Assembly: GCF_024172165.1 (NCBI RefSeq)
Contig: NZ_JAMZEB010000002.1
Span: 3,927,501-3,991,500 of the forward strand
DNA length: 64,000 nucleotides
Direction: 5' to 3'
From: Nonomuraea thailandensis
GTDB lineage: Bacteria > Actinomycetota > Actinomycetes > Streptosporangiales > Streptosporangiaceae
This document shows positions 24,799 to 33,847 of this stretch, one piece after another (within the stretch, counting starts at the first letter, position 1; every line of letters starts with the position of its first letter). Both the position numbers and the translations under genes were made by a program. Under the pieces are notes generated by a model that was not told the origin of the DNA, did not search any database, and saw only the letters and a program-made list of their open reading frames with translations.

Positions 24799-26076
24799 TC
24801 AGTAAGGTGCCGGCCGGGGCGGTGAATCCATGATCGTCGTCGGATCGTCGATGATGTCGCTGACCACCATGCTGGCGGCGCCGCGGGAGGCGGCGCCGAA
24901 GCCGAGAGTGGAGGCGACGAACCGGCACCGGGCGGCGGGAGCGGCCACCACGAGCCGTTGCAGCTGGTCCTGCGCATGCGGCAGCAGCCACTGCGCCAGC
25001 GAGGCGAAGTAGCCGCCGATGACGATCACGCGCGGGTTGAACAGGTTGGCCAGGATCGAGCCGCCGAGCCCGAGCCACTCGCCGACCTGCGCCACCGCCG
25101 TCGTCATTCGCCGGTCGCCGGAGGCCAGGCCCCTGGCGAGGTCGGCCACCCGTTCGCCGGGGTCGGGCACCGGCATGCCGGGCAGCCCGTAGGCCTGCTC
25201 GGGCATGGCCGCGCGGACGAGCGCGGCCAGGCCGACCTTGGTCTCCCAGCACCCGATGCGGCCGCAGCCACATTGGGCGCCGTTCGGGTCCACCTGCAGA
25301 TGCCCGACCTCGCCGGAGAATCCGTCCGCGCCGCGCAGGAGCTCGCCGCCCAGGATGATGCCGCCGCCGACCCCGACCTCGCCGGTGAGGTACACCAGGT
25401 ACGGCGTGCCGGCGGCGACGCCGGAGGTGTATTCGGCCAGCGCGGCGAGGTTCGCGTCGTTGTCCACCCGCACGGGCACGCGCAGCGGGCCCAGCAGAGA
25501 GCTCAGCTGGTCGGCCAGGGGCAGGTCGTGCCAGTAGAGGTTCGGCGCGAGCGTCACGACGCCGCGTGCCACGTCCACGAGCCCGGGGACCGCCACCACG
25601 ATGCCGGCGGGCGACGCTCCGGCCCGCCGCATGGCCTCCACGGCCTCCTTGGCCACGAGCCCGAGCCGGCGCACGGCGCGGTCCGGGCCGCTGCCCATGG
25701 CGTCGTAGACGACCCGGCGCTCGACCAGGACCCGGCCGCTGAGGTCGGTGCCGTGGACCGCGATGTAGTCGACGTTGATCTCCATGCCGAGGGCGCCGAC
25801 GTGCGCGCCGTGCAGCGCGACCGCCCGTCTGGGGCGGCCGACCGCGCCGACGTGCTCGACGCCGACCTCGCGTACCAGACGCCGTTCGAGGAGGTCGGCC
25901 ATGAGGTTGGACACGGTGGCCCGGTGCAGCCCGGTCGCCTCGGCGATGTGGGCGCGGGACAGGGACCTGTGGTCGCGCAGCTCGCGCAGCACCAGGGAGA
26001 GGTTCGCCCGGCGCAGCGCGGCGGGACCTGCCGGCGGAGCGCCACCCGGAGCGCGGTTGGGCGGCTTGTACGTCAT
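24799..26076 (-). CDS. ROK family transcriptional regulator
   Basis: About 425 residues from ATG 26076 (GTG 26082/26085 possible; GGGCGGG upstream). An N-terminal winged helix (LRRANLSLVLRELRDHRSLS, AEATGLHRATVSNLMADLLE) binds DNA. The ROK sugar-kinase-like domain follows with VDNDANLAALAEY, LTGEVGVGGGIILGG, GEVGHLQVDPNGAQCGCGRI and GCWE, the last being the CxCGxxGCxE zinc-binding motif. NLFNPRVIVIGGYF and LGFGAASRGAASMV close the fold. Such proteins repress sugar-uptake or sugar-catabolism genes and release DNA on binding the sugar. It is divergent from a paralogue at 26318 and directly upstream (same strand, 121 nt) of the giant sugar-dehydrogenase exoprotein, its likely target. Confidence 0.92.
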   Translation of the reverse strand: MTYKPPNRAPGGAPPAGPAALRRANLSLVLRELRDHRSLSRAHIAEATGLHRATVSNLMADLLERRLVREVGVEHVGAVGRPRRAVALHGAHVGALGMEINVDYIAVHGTDLSGRVLVERRVVYDAMGSGPDRAVRRLGLVAKEAVEAMRRAGASPAGIVVAVPGLVDVARGVVTLAPNLYWHDLPLADQLSSLLGPLRVPVRVDNDANLAALAEYTSGVAAGTPYLVYLTGEVGVGGGIILGGELLRGADGFSGEVGHLQVDPNGAQCGCGRIGCWETKVGLAALVRAAMPEQAYGLPGMPVPDPGERVADLARGLASGDRRMTTAVAQVGEWLGLGGSILANLFNPRVIVIGGYFASLAQWLLPHAQDQLQRLVVAAPAARCRFVASTLGFGAASRGAASMVVSDIIDDPTTIMDSPPRPAPY

Positions 26077-26317
26077 GGGCACCACCCGCCCCTTTGTTTA
26101 TCTTCGAAATCAATTAATCGGAGTTGTAACACGCGAGTGACCGAATGTGCACCCCTCACTTTCGTAACGAGTTGGCATCGCCGAAATCCCCGCATTTCAG
26201 TGGCTATTCCGGCGCTAGTTATCGGAACGTTACACAAATTGCGGCCGATTTCCCCTTGTGTCCTCAGAGGCCGGCCCCTTTAATTCGGCTAGCCATCCGC
26301 ACTAATCGAGGAGGAGC
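26077..26317. promoter_or_regulatory. AT-richer bidirectional control region between two ROK genes
   Basis: 241 nt of clearly lower GC than the flanks (for example TCGAAATCAATTAATCGGAG near 26103) separate the two divergent ROK starts. GTTGTAACAC (about 26124-26133) and the related ACGTTACACAAAT (about 26228) may be regulator half-sites. Promoter positions cannot be fixed by eye. Confidence 0.5.
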
Positions 26318-27652
26318 GTGGACCACAACCGGGCCGACGGCCACGCGACCGACTCGGCGAGCCGCGGCGGACCCGCGGGAGCCCCCGCGGACCAGGCCAC
26401 CGTGCGCCGCTCCAACCTCGCCCTCGTGCTGCGTCACGTGAGCGCGAACGGCCCGTGCTCCCGGTCGGCCGTCGCCGTCGCGACCGGGCTGAACAAGGCC
26501 ACCGTCACCAGCCTGGTGAACGAGTTGCAGGCCCGCGGGCTGGTCAGGGAGATGGGGCCGCAGCACGCGGGCTCCGTCGGCCGCCCAGGTGTCGCGCTCG
26601 CCCTGGACGGCTCCCGGGCCGGCGCCCTGGGCGTGGAGGTCAATGTCGACTACACCGCCGCGATCGCCACCGACCTGGCCGGAAGAGTGCTCATCGACCG
26701 GCGGATCGGCTTCGACGCCATGGGCTCGGGCCCCGAACGCTCACTGGACGAGCTGGCCCGCATGGTCGAGACGACCGTCGCCGACCTCGACCGGCTCGGG
26801 GTCACGCCGGCCGGGATCACTGTGGCCGTCCCCGGCCTGGTCGACACCACCACCGGCACCGTCGTCGTCGCCCCGAACCTCGGCTGGCGCGGCGTGCCGG
26901 TGGCCGAGCGGCTGTCCCACATCGCGAGGGACATCCCCATCGCGGTGGACAACGACGCCAACCTCGCCGCCCTCGCCGAGTACACCTCGGGCGTCGCGGC
27001 GGGCACCCCCGACCTGGTCTGCCTCACCGGCGAGGTGGGCGTCGGCGGCGGCGTCATCTCCGGCGGCCGGCTCCTGGGAGGAGCGGACGGGTTCGCGGGG
27101 GAGATCGGCCATGTCATGATCGATCCGTCCGGCGAGCGGTGCCGCTGCGGCCGCGTCGGCTGCTGGGAGACCAAGGTAGGGCTGGCCGCGCTGGTGCGCA
27201 TGGCCACGCCGAACCGCCCGTACGGCACCGGCCCGCAGGTCGTCCGCGACCCGGAGGAGCGCCTGGCCGAGATCGAGCAGCGCCGAGCCGGCGGAGATCC
27301 GCGCGCCGAGGCCGCCGTCGCGGAGGTCGGCCGGTGGCTCGGGATCGGCGCGGCCCTGCTCATCAACCTCTTCAACCCGCGGGTGATCGTGCTGGGCGGC
27401 TACTTCGCCCGGCTCGCCGACCCGCTCATCCCCGCGGCGCAGCGCGAACTGGCCCGCACGGGCATGAGCGACGCCGTCGAACGCTGCCGGTTCGCCGCCT
27501 CCGACCTCGGCTTCGGCGCCGCCTCGCGCGGCGCGGCCGGTGTCGTCGTCGAACGAGCCCTGTCCGACCCCACCAGCATCTCCATCCGAACGTCTCCGGC
27601 CGTCGGGGTCATCGAGGGAACCCCGACGGTCTGCTCTCCCCGCTCGTCCTGA
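26318..27652 (+). CDS. ROK family transcriptional regulator (paralogue)
   Basis: 444 residues from GTG 26318, with GAGGAGG just upstream. Winged helix: VRRSNLALVLRHVSANGPCS, ATGLNKATVTSLVNELQARG. ROK domain: VEVNVDYTAAIATDLAGRVL, VDNDANLAALAEYTSGVAAG, LTGEVGVGGGVISGG, GEIGHVMIDPSGERCRCGRV, GCWETKVGL (zinc motif CRCGRVGCWE), NLFNPRVIVLGGYFARL and LGFGAASRGAAGVV. It is strikingly similar along its length to the divergent ROK protein at 24799-26076, so the pair arose by duplication. The downstream genes are the broken ABC/oxidoreductase remnants and the TIM-barrel isomerase, which it presumably controlled. 27653-27950 holds no other gene. Confidence 0.92.
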   Translation: MDHNRADGHATDSASRGGPAGAPADQATVRRSNLALVLRHVSANGPCSRSAVAVATGLNKATVTSLVNELQARGLVREMGPQHAGSVGRPGVALALDGSRAGALGVEVNVDYTAAIATDLAGRVLIDRRIGFDAMGSGPERSLDELARMVETTVADLDRLGVTPAGITVAVPGLVDTTTGTVVVAPNLGWRGVPVAERLSHIARDIPIAVDNDANLAALAEYTSGVAAGTPDLVCLTGEVGVGGGVISGGRLLGGADGFAGEIGHVMIDPSGERCRCGRVGCWETKVGLAALVRMATPNRPYGTGPQVVRDPEERLAEIEQRRAGGDPRAEAAVAEVGRWLGIGAALLINLFNPRVIVLGGYFARLADPLIPAAQRELARTGMSDAVERCRFAASDLGFGAASRGAAGVVVERALSDPTSISIRTSPAVGVIEGTPTVCSPRSS

Positions 27653-27950
27653 CCCGCCCCCGTCCTCCGCACCTTCCGCCCGCCTGATCGCTGTCCCGCA
27701 CCGCCTCTGCACATTCCGCGTGCCGCGGCCACGGCGCATGCCGTCCGGCGGACGGACGCCGCCGTGCCCCTGCCCCACCGTGCCTTTCCCGCGCCTTTCC
27801 CGTGCCCCTTCTCCCCCAGAACGTCCCGCCCGCCTGATCGGCCGTCCGAGCCGCAGCGGCACCGTTGACGCCGACCTCGGTGCCACCGCGGCGGTGCCAA
27901 CGGCGCCATCAGGCGGGCGGGGCACCGCCCCACCGATCCGAGGAGGCCCT

Positions 27951-28130
27951 GTGCCGCGGTCAGCATCCGACTCCTCATACCTGCTCGTGATGCGGGGAAT
28001 CGTCAAGCAGTTCCCCGGCGTGCGCGCTCTGGACGGCGTGGATCTGGAGGCCAGAGCCGGAGAAGCGCACTGCCCGCTCGGCCGGAACGGCACCGGGAAG
28101 CCCGCACTCATCAAAATCCTTTCCGGCGGG
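27951..28130 (+). pseudogene. sugar ABC transporter ATPase, N-terminal remnant
   Basis: GTG 27951 keeps a good GAGGAGG site, and the first 60 codons read YLLVMRGIVKQFPGVRALDG, VDLEARAGEAHCPLGRNGTG and KPALIKILSGG, the start of a ribose/xylose-type (RbsA-like) ATPase. The Walker A motif is damaged (GRNGTGKPAL where GxxGxGKST is expected). At about 28130 the sequence abruptly becomes the C-terminal part of an oxidoreductase gene, so most of the ATPase and any permease or binding-protein genes have been deleted. Confidence 0.75.
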
Positions 28131-28365
28131 TGCAGATCACCGAGCCGGACCACCCGTACGCGGGCGCCTGGTGGCCGCCCGGCCACGGCCTCGGGGGTAC
28201 GAGCACGCCTTCGTCCACGAGACGAAGGACTTCCTGGAGGCGATCGCCACCGGCACCGGCCCCTTCCCGTCCTTCGAGGACGGCCTGCGGGTGCAGCGCG
28301 TGCCGGCGGCCGTCGAGCAGAGCGCGGCTGAGGGCAGCCGCTATACGATAGTGGAGGATTCATGA
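28130..28365 (+). pseudogene. Gfo/Idh/MocA oxidoreductase, C-terminal remnant
   Basis: From GTG 28130 the frame reads VQITEPDHPYAGAWWPPGHG, then an extra base in the GGGGG run near 28191-28195 shifts it into GYEHAFVHETKDFLEAIATG, FPSFEDGLRVQRVPAAVEQS and GSRYTIVEDS. This is the conserved end of sugar-acting Gfo/Idh/MocA dehydrogenases. Its stop TGA overlaps the isomerase ATG as ATGA (28362-28365), showing that the original operon order is preserved at this junction. Confidence 0.72.
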
Positions 28366-29369
28366 CGAGACCGGTCACGTTGTTCACCGGGCAGTGGGCG
28401 GACCTGCCGTTCGAGGAGGTCTGCCGGCTGGCTTCCGAATGGGGCTACGACGGCCTGGAGATCGCCTGCTGGGGCGACCACTTCGAGGTCGACAAGGCCG
28501 TCGCGGACGACTCCTACGTCGAACGCAAGAAGGAGACCCTGGCCAAGTACAACCTCGGCGTGTGGACGATCTCCAACCACCTGGTCGGCCAGGCCGTCTG
28601 CGACCACCCCATCGACGAGCGCCACAAGGGCATCCTGCCCGCCCGCATCTGGGGCGACGGCGAGCCGGAAGGCGTGCGGCGGCGCGCCGCCGAGGAGATC
28701 AAGGACACCGCCCGCGCGGCTGCCGCGCTCGGCGTCACGACCGTCGTCGGCTTCACCGGCTCGTCGATCTGGCACACGCTGGCGATGTTCCCGCCGGTGC
28801 CCCCGTCCATGATCGAGGCGGGGTACGCCGACTTCGCCGACCGCTGGAACCCGATCCTCGACGTCTTCGACGAGGTCGGCGTGCGCTTCGCCCACGAGGT
28901 GCACCCCAGCGAGATCGCCTACGACCACCACACGACGGTGCGCACGCTGGAGGCCATCGGGCACCGGCCGGCCTTCGGGCTGAACTGGGACCCCTCGCAC
29001 ATGGTGTGGCAGGACCTGGACCCGGCGAACTTCATCCTCGACTTCGCCGACCGCATCTACCACGTGGACTGCAAGGACGCCCGCGTCGCCACCCGCGACG
29101 GACGGCGCGGCCGCCTGTCCTCCCACCTGGCCTGGGCCGACCCCAGGCGCGGCTGGGACTTCGTGTCCACCGGCCGGGGCGACGTGCCGTGGGAGGCGTG
29201 CTTCCGGGCGCTCAACCACATCGGCTACGACGGCCCGATCTCCGTCGAGTGGGAGGACGCGGGCATGGACCGGCTGCACGGCGCGCCGGAATCCCTCGCC
29301 TACATCCGCTCGCTCAACGCCATCACCCCGCCGGCCGCCGCCTTCGACGCCGCCTTCTCCTCCGAGTGA
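28362..29369 (+). CDS. sugar phosphate isomerase/epimerase (xylose-isomerase-like TIM barrel)
   Basis: 335-residue cytosolic enzyme of the AP-endonuclease-2/xylose-isomerase-like superfamily. Barrel strands and metal ligands are visible: FTGQWADLPFEEVCRLASEW, GYDGLEIACWGDHFEVDKA, VGVWTISNHL-type strand (here LGVWTISNHLVGQAVCDHP), VVGFTGSSIW, FAHEVHPSEIAYDHHTT (Glu/His), FGLNWDPSHMVWQ, HVDCKDARV and GPISVEWEDAGMD (Glu). These members interconvert ketoses or inosose-type sugars using a divalent metal. The ATG overlaps the stop of the oxidoreductase remnant (ATGA), and a very stable terminator follows. The gene is intact although its operon upstream has collapsed, so its expression and role are uncertain. 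Confidence 0.88.
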   Translation: MTRPVTLFTGQWADLPFEEVCRLASEWGYDGLEIACWGDHFEVDKAVADDSYVERKKETLAKYNLGVWTISNHLVGQAVCDHPIDERHKGILPARIWGDGEPEGVRRRAAEEIKDTARAAAALGVTTVVGFTGSSIWHTLAMFPPVPPSMIEAGYADFADRWNPILDVFDEVGVRFAHEVHPSEIAYDHHTTVRTLEAIGHRPAFGLNWDPSHMVWQDLDPANFILDFADRIYHVDCKDARVATRDGRRGRLSSHLAWADPRRGWDFVSTGRGDVPWEACFRALNHIGYDGPISVEWEDAGMDRLHGAPESLAYIRSLNAITPPAAAFDAAFSSE

Positions 29370-29373
29370 CGCC

Positions 29374-29419
29374 GTTCCGCCGGGGCGGCGGCCACCTGCG
29401 GCCGCCGCCCCGGCGGAAC
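29374..29419 (+). terminator. 20-bp-stem hairpin terminator after the isomerase
   Basis: The arm 29374-29393 (GTTCCGCCGGGGCGGCGGCC) is the exact inverse of 29400-29419, with a 6-nt loop ACCTGC, 5 nt after the isomerase stop. Confidence 0.9.
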
Positions 29420-29486
29420 CACCGCGTCCGGCACGCCTGCCGATCGGGCTACGGCTGTATCTCATCAGGAGATGGGGTAGGTCAGC

Positions 29487-29610
29487 ATGCGCGTTCCCGG
29501 CCGGCCGTCAGCCTTCACCGGCGACTCCGCCCGCGCGAAGTACCACGCCTCCTACGACCGGTCGCTCGGCGAGCCGTGGCCGGCGCCGGCGGCCGGCTCA
29601 CCGACGTCTG
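29487..29610 (+). pseudogene. possible alpha/beta-hydrolase N-terminal remnant
   Basis: The frame MRVPGRPSAFTGDSARAKYH then ASYDRSLGEPWPAP resembles the N-terminal FTSxxARxRYxxAYDxxLxxWP stretch of a common actinobacterial alpha/beta hydrolase, preceded by AGGAGATGGGG. No catalytic region follows; the frame degenerates and ends at 29732. The assignment is weak. Confidence 0.3.
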
Positions 29611-29740
29611 ATCACCGGGCGGTTCCTGCGGTGGGCCACCGTCGGCGCCGCGGCCGCCCTGCTCCCCCGTATGCTGCGACATCCCCTCAGCTTGAGCACG
29701 CAGGAACTCGCCCCAGTCTCGTGGTCACGTGAAAGGCCCG

Positions 29741-30979
29741 TCACCATCTCTGCTCCGGAGTCAGGACGTGTCGGGTCCGGTCCCCGAGCCAGGCCGCTTC
29801 GAGGATCGCCGTCAGGCTGGCGGTGTCGGTCGGGCCTGGATGGTTCTGGATCAAGCGGGTGACACCGCTGGCCATCTCCGCGAAGCGCGGGAGGTCGGCG
29901 CGTGCCACGCCGATGTCCGCCAAGGTGGTAGGGATGCCGATGTCGGCAAGGAGCCCGTCGAGCCAGGTGAGGAACGAATCCGCGGCCTCGGCCTCCGAGG
30001 CGTCGGTCACGTCGAGCCCGCACACCCCGGCGAGGATGGCCAACCGGTCGCCGATGGCGTCCCTGGCCGCGTCCAGCGCGTAGGGCAGCAGCAGCCCGAC
30101 GCCCAGGCCGTGCGGTGTGTGGGTGGCTGCGCCGATGGGGTACTGGAGGGCGTGCGGAGCCCCGTTGCCTGCGTGGGAGAACGCGAGCCCGGCCAGCATG
30201 GACCCATAGGACATGTCCGCGCGGGCGTCCTTGTCGCCTCCGTCCCTGACGACATGGGGCAAGCTGCGGGCGATCCGTTCCGCGGCCAGGAGCGCGTAGT
30301 GATCGGTGATCGGGTTGCGGCCGAGGAAGACCTGCTCCACCGGGTCGCGCGGTCCGTGGGCCCGGGGTCGCGCGGTGTAGCTCTCCACCGCGTGACAGAA
30401 CGCGTCGATGCCGGAGTGGGCGGTGACGGTGGCAGGGCAGGTGTAGGTGAGCTCGGGGTCGACGATGGCGAAGTCGGGCACGATGTGGACGCTGGAGACC
30501 CCCACCTTCAGCTCGCGGTCAGGGTCGGTCAACACCGAGACGGGCGTGAGCTCGGAGCCGGTGCCTGACGTCGTCGGGACCGCGACGAGAGGAATCGTCG
30601 GCCCCGGCACCTTCGACTCGCCGTAGAAGTCGCGCGGCGTCCCACCGTGACACCGGATGACGCCGACGATTTTGGCAAGGTCGATCACCGTGCCACCCCC
30701 GATGGCGAGGATGACGTCGGCGTCCACCTCTGCGGCGACCGAGACGGCCAGGGCGACATCGGCGAGTGGCACGTCCGGAGTCGCGTCGGCGAACACCCCG
30801 ACGACTTCGACCTTCTCCCGCACGGCGGCCACGATCTCGGCCACGCCCGGCTGCCCCAGAAGAACCCGGTCGGTCACGATGAGGACTCGCGAGCCACACT
30901 CGGCCACCACTCGTGGGATGTTCTGCGCGACCCCTTCGCCCACAATCAGCTGGCGTGGTCCGCGGACGGTCTCAAGCAT
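29741..30979 (-). CDS. iron-containing alcohol dehydrogenase
   Basis: 412-residue NAD(P)-dependent group III alcohol dehydrogenase. Rossmann part: VLIVTDRVLLGQPGVAEIV and the GGG motif AIGGGTVIDLAKIVGV. Coenzyme/metal part: VPTTSGTGSELTPVSVLTD, TVTAHSGIDAFCHAVESYTA, LAGLAFSHAGNGAPHALQYP and THTPHGLGVGLLLPYALD, which supply the Asp/His iron ligands. The subtype looks like hydroxyacid-oxoacid/4-hydroxybutyrate-type dehydrogenases rather than maleylacetate reductase, but this is by impression. It lies 188 nt downstream of an SSADH-like gene on the same strand, at the end of the ABC transporter operon. The pair could convert a hydroxy acid to a semialdehyde and then to a dicarboxylate (inference). 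Confidence 0.88.
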   Translation of the reverse strand: MLETVRGPRQLIVGEGVAQNIPRVVAECGSRVLIVTDRVLLGQPGVAEIVAAVREKVEVVGVFADATPDVPLADVALAVSVAAEVDADVILAIGGGTVIDLAKIVGVIRCHGGTPRDFYGESKVPGPTIPLVAVPTTSGTGSELTPVSVLTDPDRELKVGVSSVHIVPDFAIVDPELTYTCPATVTAHSGIDAFCHAVESYTARPRAHGPRDPVEQVFLGRNPITDHYALLAAERIARSLPHVVRDGGDKDARADMSYGSMLAGLAFSHAGNGAPHALQYPIGAATHTPHGLGVGLLLPYALDAARDAIGDRLAILAGVCGLDVTDASEAEAADSFLTWLDGLLADIGIPTTLADIGVARADLPRFAEMASGVTRLIQNHPGPTDTASLTAILEAAWLGDRTRHVLTPEQRW

Positions 30980-31167
30980 GTCAGTGCCTCTCTGGAACGT
31001 CGGCGGTGATTTGCTGGGCGGACGTCCAGGTCACCTGCGAGACCGGGACGGCGTCGGCGGATCCGTGCCGGCCATGGCCCGGGTCCGGCCCCACGGGTGG
31101 AGGCCGGTCGGGTCATGTGTGCACAGGGCGCGGTGATCCTCGGCGGGCACCTGGAGCAGCAGGCCGG

Positions 31168-32628
31168 TCACGGCAGGTCGATCGCCGCGTAGGTGACGTC
31201 GAGGTACTCGAGGATGCCCTCGTGCGACCCCTCCCTGCCGATCCCGGACTGCTTCACGCCTCCGAACGGAGCTGACGGGTCCGAGATCAGACCACGGTTG
31301 ATGCCGACCATCCCCGTCTCCAGCCCCTCGGTGAACCGGAGCGCCCGCTGGAGGTCACGGGTGAAGACGTATCCGACGAGGCCGTGCTCGGTGTCGTTGG
31401 CCTTCGCCATGACCTCGTCATCGGACGTGAACGAGATGATCGGCGCCACCGGGCCGAAGATTTCCGTCTCCAGCATCCGCGCGTCCTCGGGCACGTCGAC
31501 GAGGACCGTAGGCGGGTAGAAGTAGCCCGGCCCATCCGGACGCTCGCCGCCCACCAGGACACGGGCGCCGCGATCGACCGCGTCGGCGACGAGCTCGTCG
31601 ATCTTGGCGACCGACGCCTCGTCGATCAACGCCCCGACGTCCACGCCGTCGTCGAGACCATGGCCCACCGAGAGCGCGCCCATCCGCTTGGCGAAGCGCG
31701 CCGTGAACTCCTCGCGCACCGGCTCCTCGACGTAGATTCGGTTGGCCGCGATGCAGGATTCCCCGATGTTGCGCATCTTGGCCACCATGGCACCGTCGAG
31801 CGCGACGTCCAGGTCCGCGTCGGCACACACGATCAAGGCCGCGTTGCCGCCCAGCTCCATGGAGGTGCGCAGCACGTTGTCCGCCGCCTGTCGGAGGAGC
31901 ACGCGCCCGACCTCGGTCGACCCGGTGAACGAGAGCTTGCGGGTCCGACGGTCGGCCAGCAGTGCTGAGACCACCTCGCCGGCACGCCTGGTTGTCACGA
32001 CGTTGACGACGCCCGGGGGAACTCCGACCTCCTCCATGATGCGGGCCAGGAACAGCATGGTGAGTGGCGTCTGGGCCGCCGGCTTGGTGATCGTCGTGCA
32101 GCCCGCCGCCAGCGCAGGAGCGATCTTGCGGGCGCCCATGGCCAGCGGAAAGTTCCAGGGCGTCACGAAGACGCACGGTCCGACCGGCTTCGGCACGGTG
32201 AGGATGCGATATCCACCAGCGGGAGCGGTGTTGTAGCGCCCCTCGACGCGCACCGCCTCCTCGGCGAACCAACGGAAGAACTCGGCGCCGTAGGCCACCT
32301 CTCCCCGAGCCTCGGCGAGCGGCTTGCCCATCTCGAGCGTTATCAGCCGGGCGACCTCCTCGGATCGCTCGGTCAGTGCCCGGTACGTCGCGGTCAACAG
32401 TTCCGACCGTTTTCGCGGCGGGGTCGCCGCCCACTCCGCCATGGCCTTGCCGGCCACGTCCAGAGCGGCGAGCCCGTCGACGACGTCGGCGTCCGCCACC
32501 TCGGCGATGGTCTTGCCTGTGGCGGGGTCCTCGACGGCAAAGGTGGCTCCGCCGGCGGCGTCGCGCCAGGCGTCACCGATCCGGAGCCGCCGGTGCTCGG
32601 GGGCCAGGACGTTCATCGGGTCACTCAT
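31168..32628 (-). CDS. aldehyde dehydrogenase, succinate-semialdehyde dehydrogenase-like
   Basis: 486-residue NAD(P)+-dependent aldehyde dehydrogenase. Cofactor binding: VFVTPWNFPLAMGARKIAPA and FTGSTEVGRVLLRQAADNVL; general base Glu in SMELGGNAALIV; nucleophilic Cys in IGESCIAANRIYV; C-terminal KQSGIGREGSHEGILEYLDV, typical of the GabD/SSADH subgroup. It oxidises an aldehyde, likely a short omega-carboxy semialdehyde, to the acid. The start ATG 32628 follows AGGAGG. It lies 142 nt after the transporter ATPase gene and upstream of the iron alcohol dehydrogenase, all on the same strand. With that enzyme it forms a plausible 4-hydroxybutyrate to succinate route, as in the Agrobacterium blcAB pair. 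Confidence 0.9.
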   Translation of the reverse strand: MSDPMNVLAPEHRRLRIGDAWRDAAGGATFAVEDPATGKTIAEVADADVVDGLAALDVAGKAMAEWAATPPRKRSELLTATYRALTERSEEVARLITLEMGKPLAEARGEVAYGAEFFRWFAEEAVRVEGRYNTAPAGGYRILTVPKPVGPCVFVTPWNFPLAMGARKIAPALAAGCTTITKPAAQTPLTMLFLARIMEEVGVPPGVVNVVTTRRAGEVVSALLADRRTRKLSFTGSTEVGRVLLRQAADNVLRTSMELGGNAALIVCADADLDVALDGAMVAKMRNIGESCIAANRIYVEEPVREEFTARFAKRMGALSVGHGLDDGVDVGALIDEASVAKIDELVADAVDRGARVLVGGERPDGPGYFYPPTVLVDVPEDARMLETEIFGPVAPIISFTSDDEVMAKANDTEHGLVGYVFTRDLQRALRFTEGLETGMVGINRGLISDPSAPFGGVKQSGIGREGSHEGILEYLDVTYAAIDLP

Positions 32629-32770
32629 GGCGTCGCCTCCTGTGATGTTCTTGGTGATGTCCAGCGTGACGTCAGCGATCGCGCCTCACGCGTTGACGAA
32701 CGGGTCACACGACCTCGTCGGGGTCGAGGCCGCCGAGCGGGCCGAACGTGGCCTTGGCCACCCTGCGCGA

Positions 32771-33847
32771 CTACCTCCCGGCCTCGGACAGCGCCAGCCC
32801 GGTGCCCGCATCGAACAGGTGCGCACGGTCCAGGTCGACCGTGACAAGCAGCCGCTCGCCCGGCGTACCGGTGACGGTGGCTCGTGCCTTGACCTTGAGG
32901 ATCTCCGTCCCCACTCGGACGTCGACCACCGTTCGGTCACCGAGCGGCTCAAGGCCGTAGAGCTCACCCGACAACGACGCGTCCCCACGCTGCTCGACGG
33001 ACAGGTCCTCCGCGCGCAGGCCCAGCAGCAGCGGACGACCGTCCTCAGCCGTGGTCCAGCGGGGGCGCGGCAGCGTCCAGCCTTCCGCCCCGACCAGACG
33101 ATCTCCCTCGGCGTGGCAGGGGAGCAGGCTGATCGGCGGGCTCCCGACGAATCCCGCGACCCACTGGTTGGCTGGACGCTCGTACACCTCGGTCGGCGTT
33201 GCGACCTGTTGCACCTTCCCCTCCTTGAGGACCGCGACCTGGTCGGCCATGGACAGGGCCTCGACCTGGTCGTTGGTCACGTAGACGAAGGTTGCCCCGA
33301 GGCTGCGGTGGATGCGGGTGAGCTCGGTGCGCATCTCGACGCGGAGCTTGAGATCGAGGTTCGTCAGCGGCTCGTCCATGAGAAACGCGCGTGGGCGACG
33401 TACCAGCGCCCGGGCCAGGGCGACACGCTGCATCTCACCGCCCGACAACTGCGCCGGACGACGCTGCAGCAGACGTTCGATGTGCAGCAGGCTCGAGATC
33501 TGCTCGACGGCAGCGGCGATCTCGCTCGCGGAACAGCGGCGTGCCCGCAGCGGCGAAGCGATGTTCTCGTACGCCGTGTGTCGCGGGTAGAGGGCGTAGT
33601 TCTGGAAGACCATGGCCAGGTCGCGTGCGGCCGGGGCGTCACCGGTCGCGTCCCTGCCGTCCAGGTGCACCGACCCGGCGTCCAGCTTCTCAAGGCCGGC
33701 GATCGCTCGCAGGGTCGTCGTCTTGCCTGCCCCGGAGGGTCCGAGCACGACGAAGAACGATCCGTCCGGCACGTCCAGCGTCACCCCGTCCAGGGCCTGG
33801 ACCTTACCGAAGGACTTGCGCAGCCCGTGCGCTGCCACGGTTCCCAT
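32771..33847 (-). CDS. ABC transporter ATPase (MalK/UgpC type), first of two
   Basis: 358 residues. Nucleotide-binding domain: Walker A GPSGAGKTTTLR, Q-loop VFQNYALYPRHTAYENI, signature LSGGEMQRVALARALVRRPR, Walker B FLMDEPLTNLDLKLR, and switch region VTNDQVEAL, where the usual His (VTHDQ) is Asn. A C-terminal TOBE-type regulatory domain follows (from about residue 235, GLRAEDLSVEQRGDASL). Its ATG overlaps the stop of the second ATPase by one base (TGATG), implying coupled translation. Two different ATPases in one operon suggest a heterodimeric motor, as in the glycerol transporter GlpST; the Asn at the H-loop position would make this the degenerate site. Confidence 0.92.
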   Translation of the reverse strand: MGTVAAHGLRKSFGKVQALDGVTLDVPDGSFFVVLGPSGAGKTTTLRAIAGLEKLDAGSVHLDGRDATGDAPAARDLAMVFQNYALYPRHTAYENIASPLRARRCSASEIAAAVEQISSLLHIERLLQRRPAQLSGGEMQRVALARALVRRPRAFLMDEPLTNLDLKLRVEMRTELTRIHRSLGATFVYVTNDQVEALSMADQVAVLKEGKVQQVATPTEVYERPANQWVAGFVGSPPISLLPCHAEGDRLVGAEGWTLPRPRWTTAEDGRPLLLGLRAEDLSVEQRGDASLSGELYGLEPLGDRTVVDVRVGTEILKVKARATVTGTPGERLLVTVDLDRAHLFDAGTGLALSEAGR

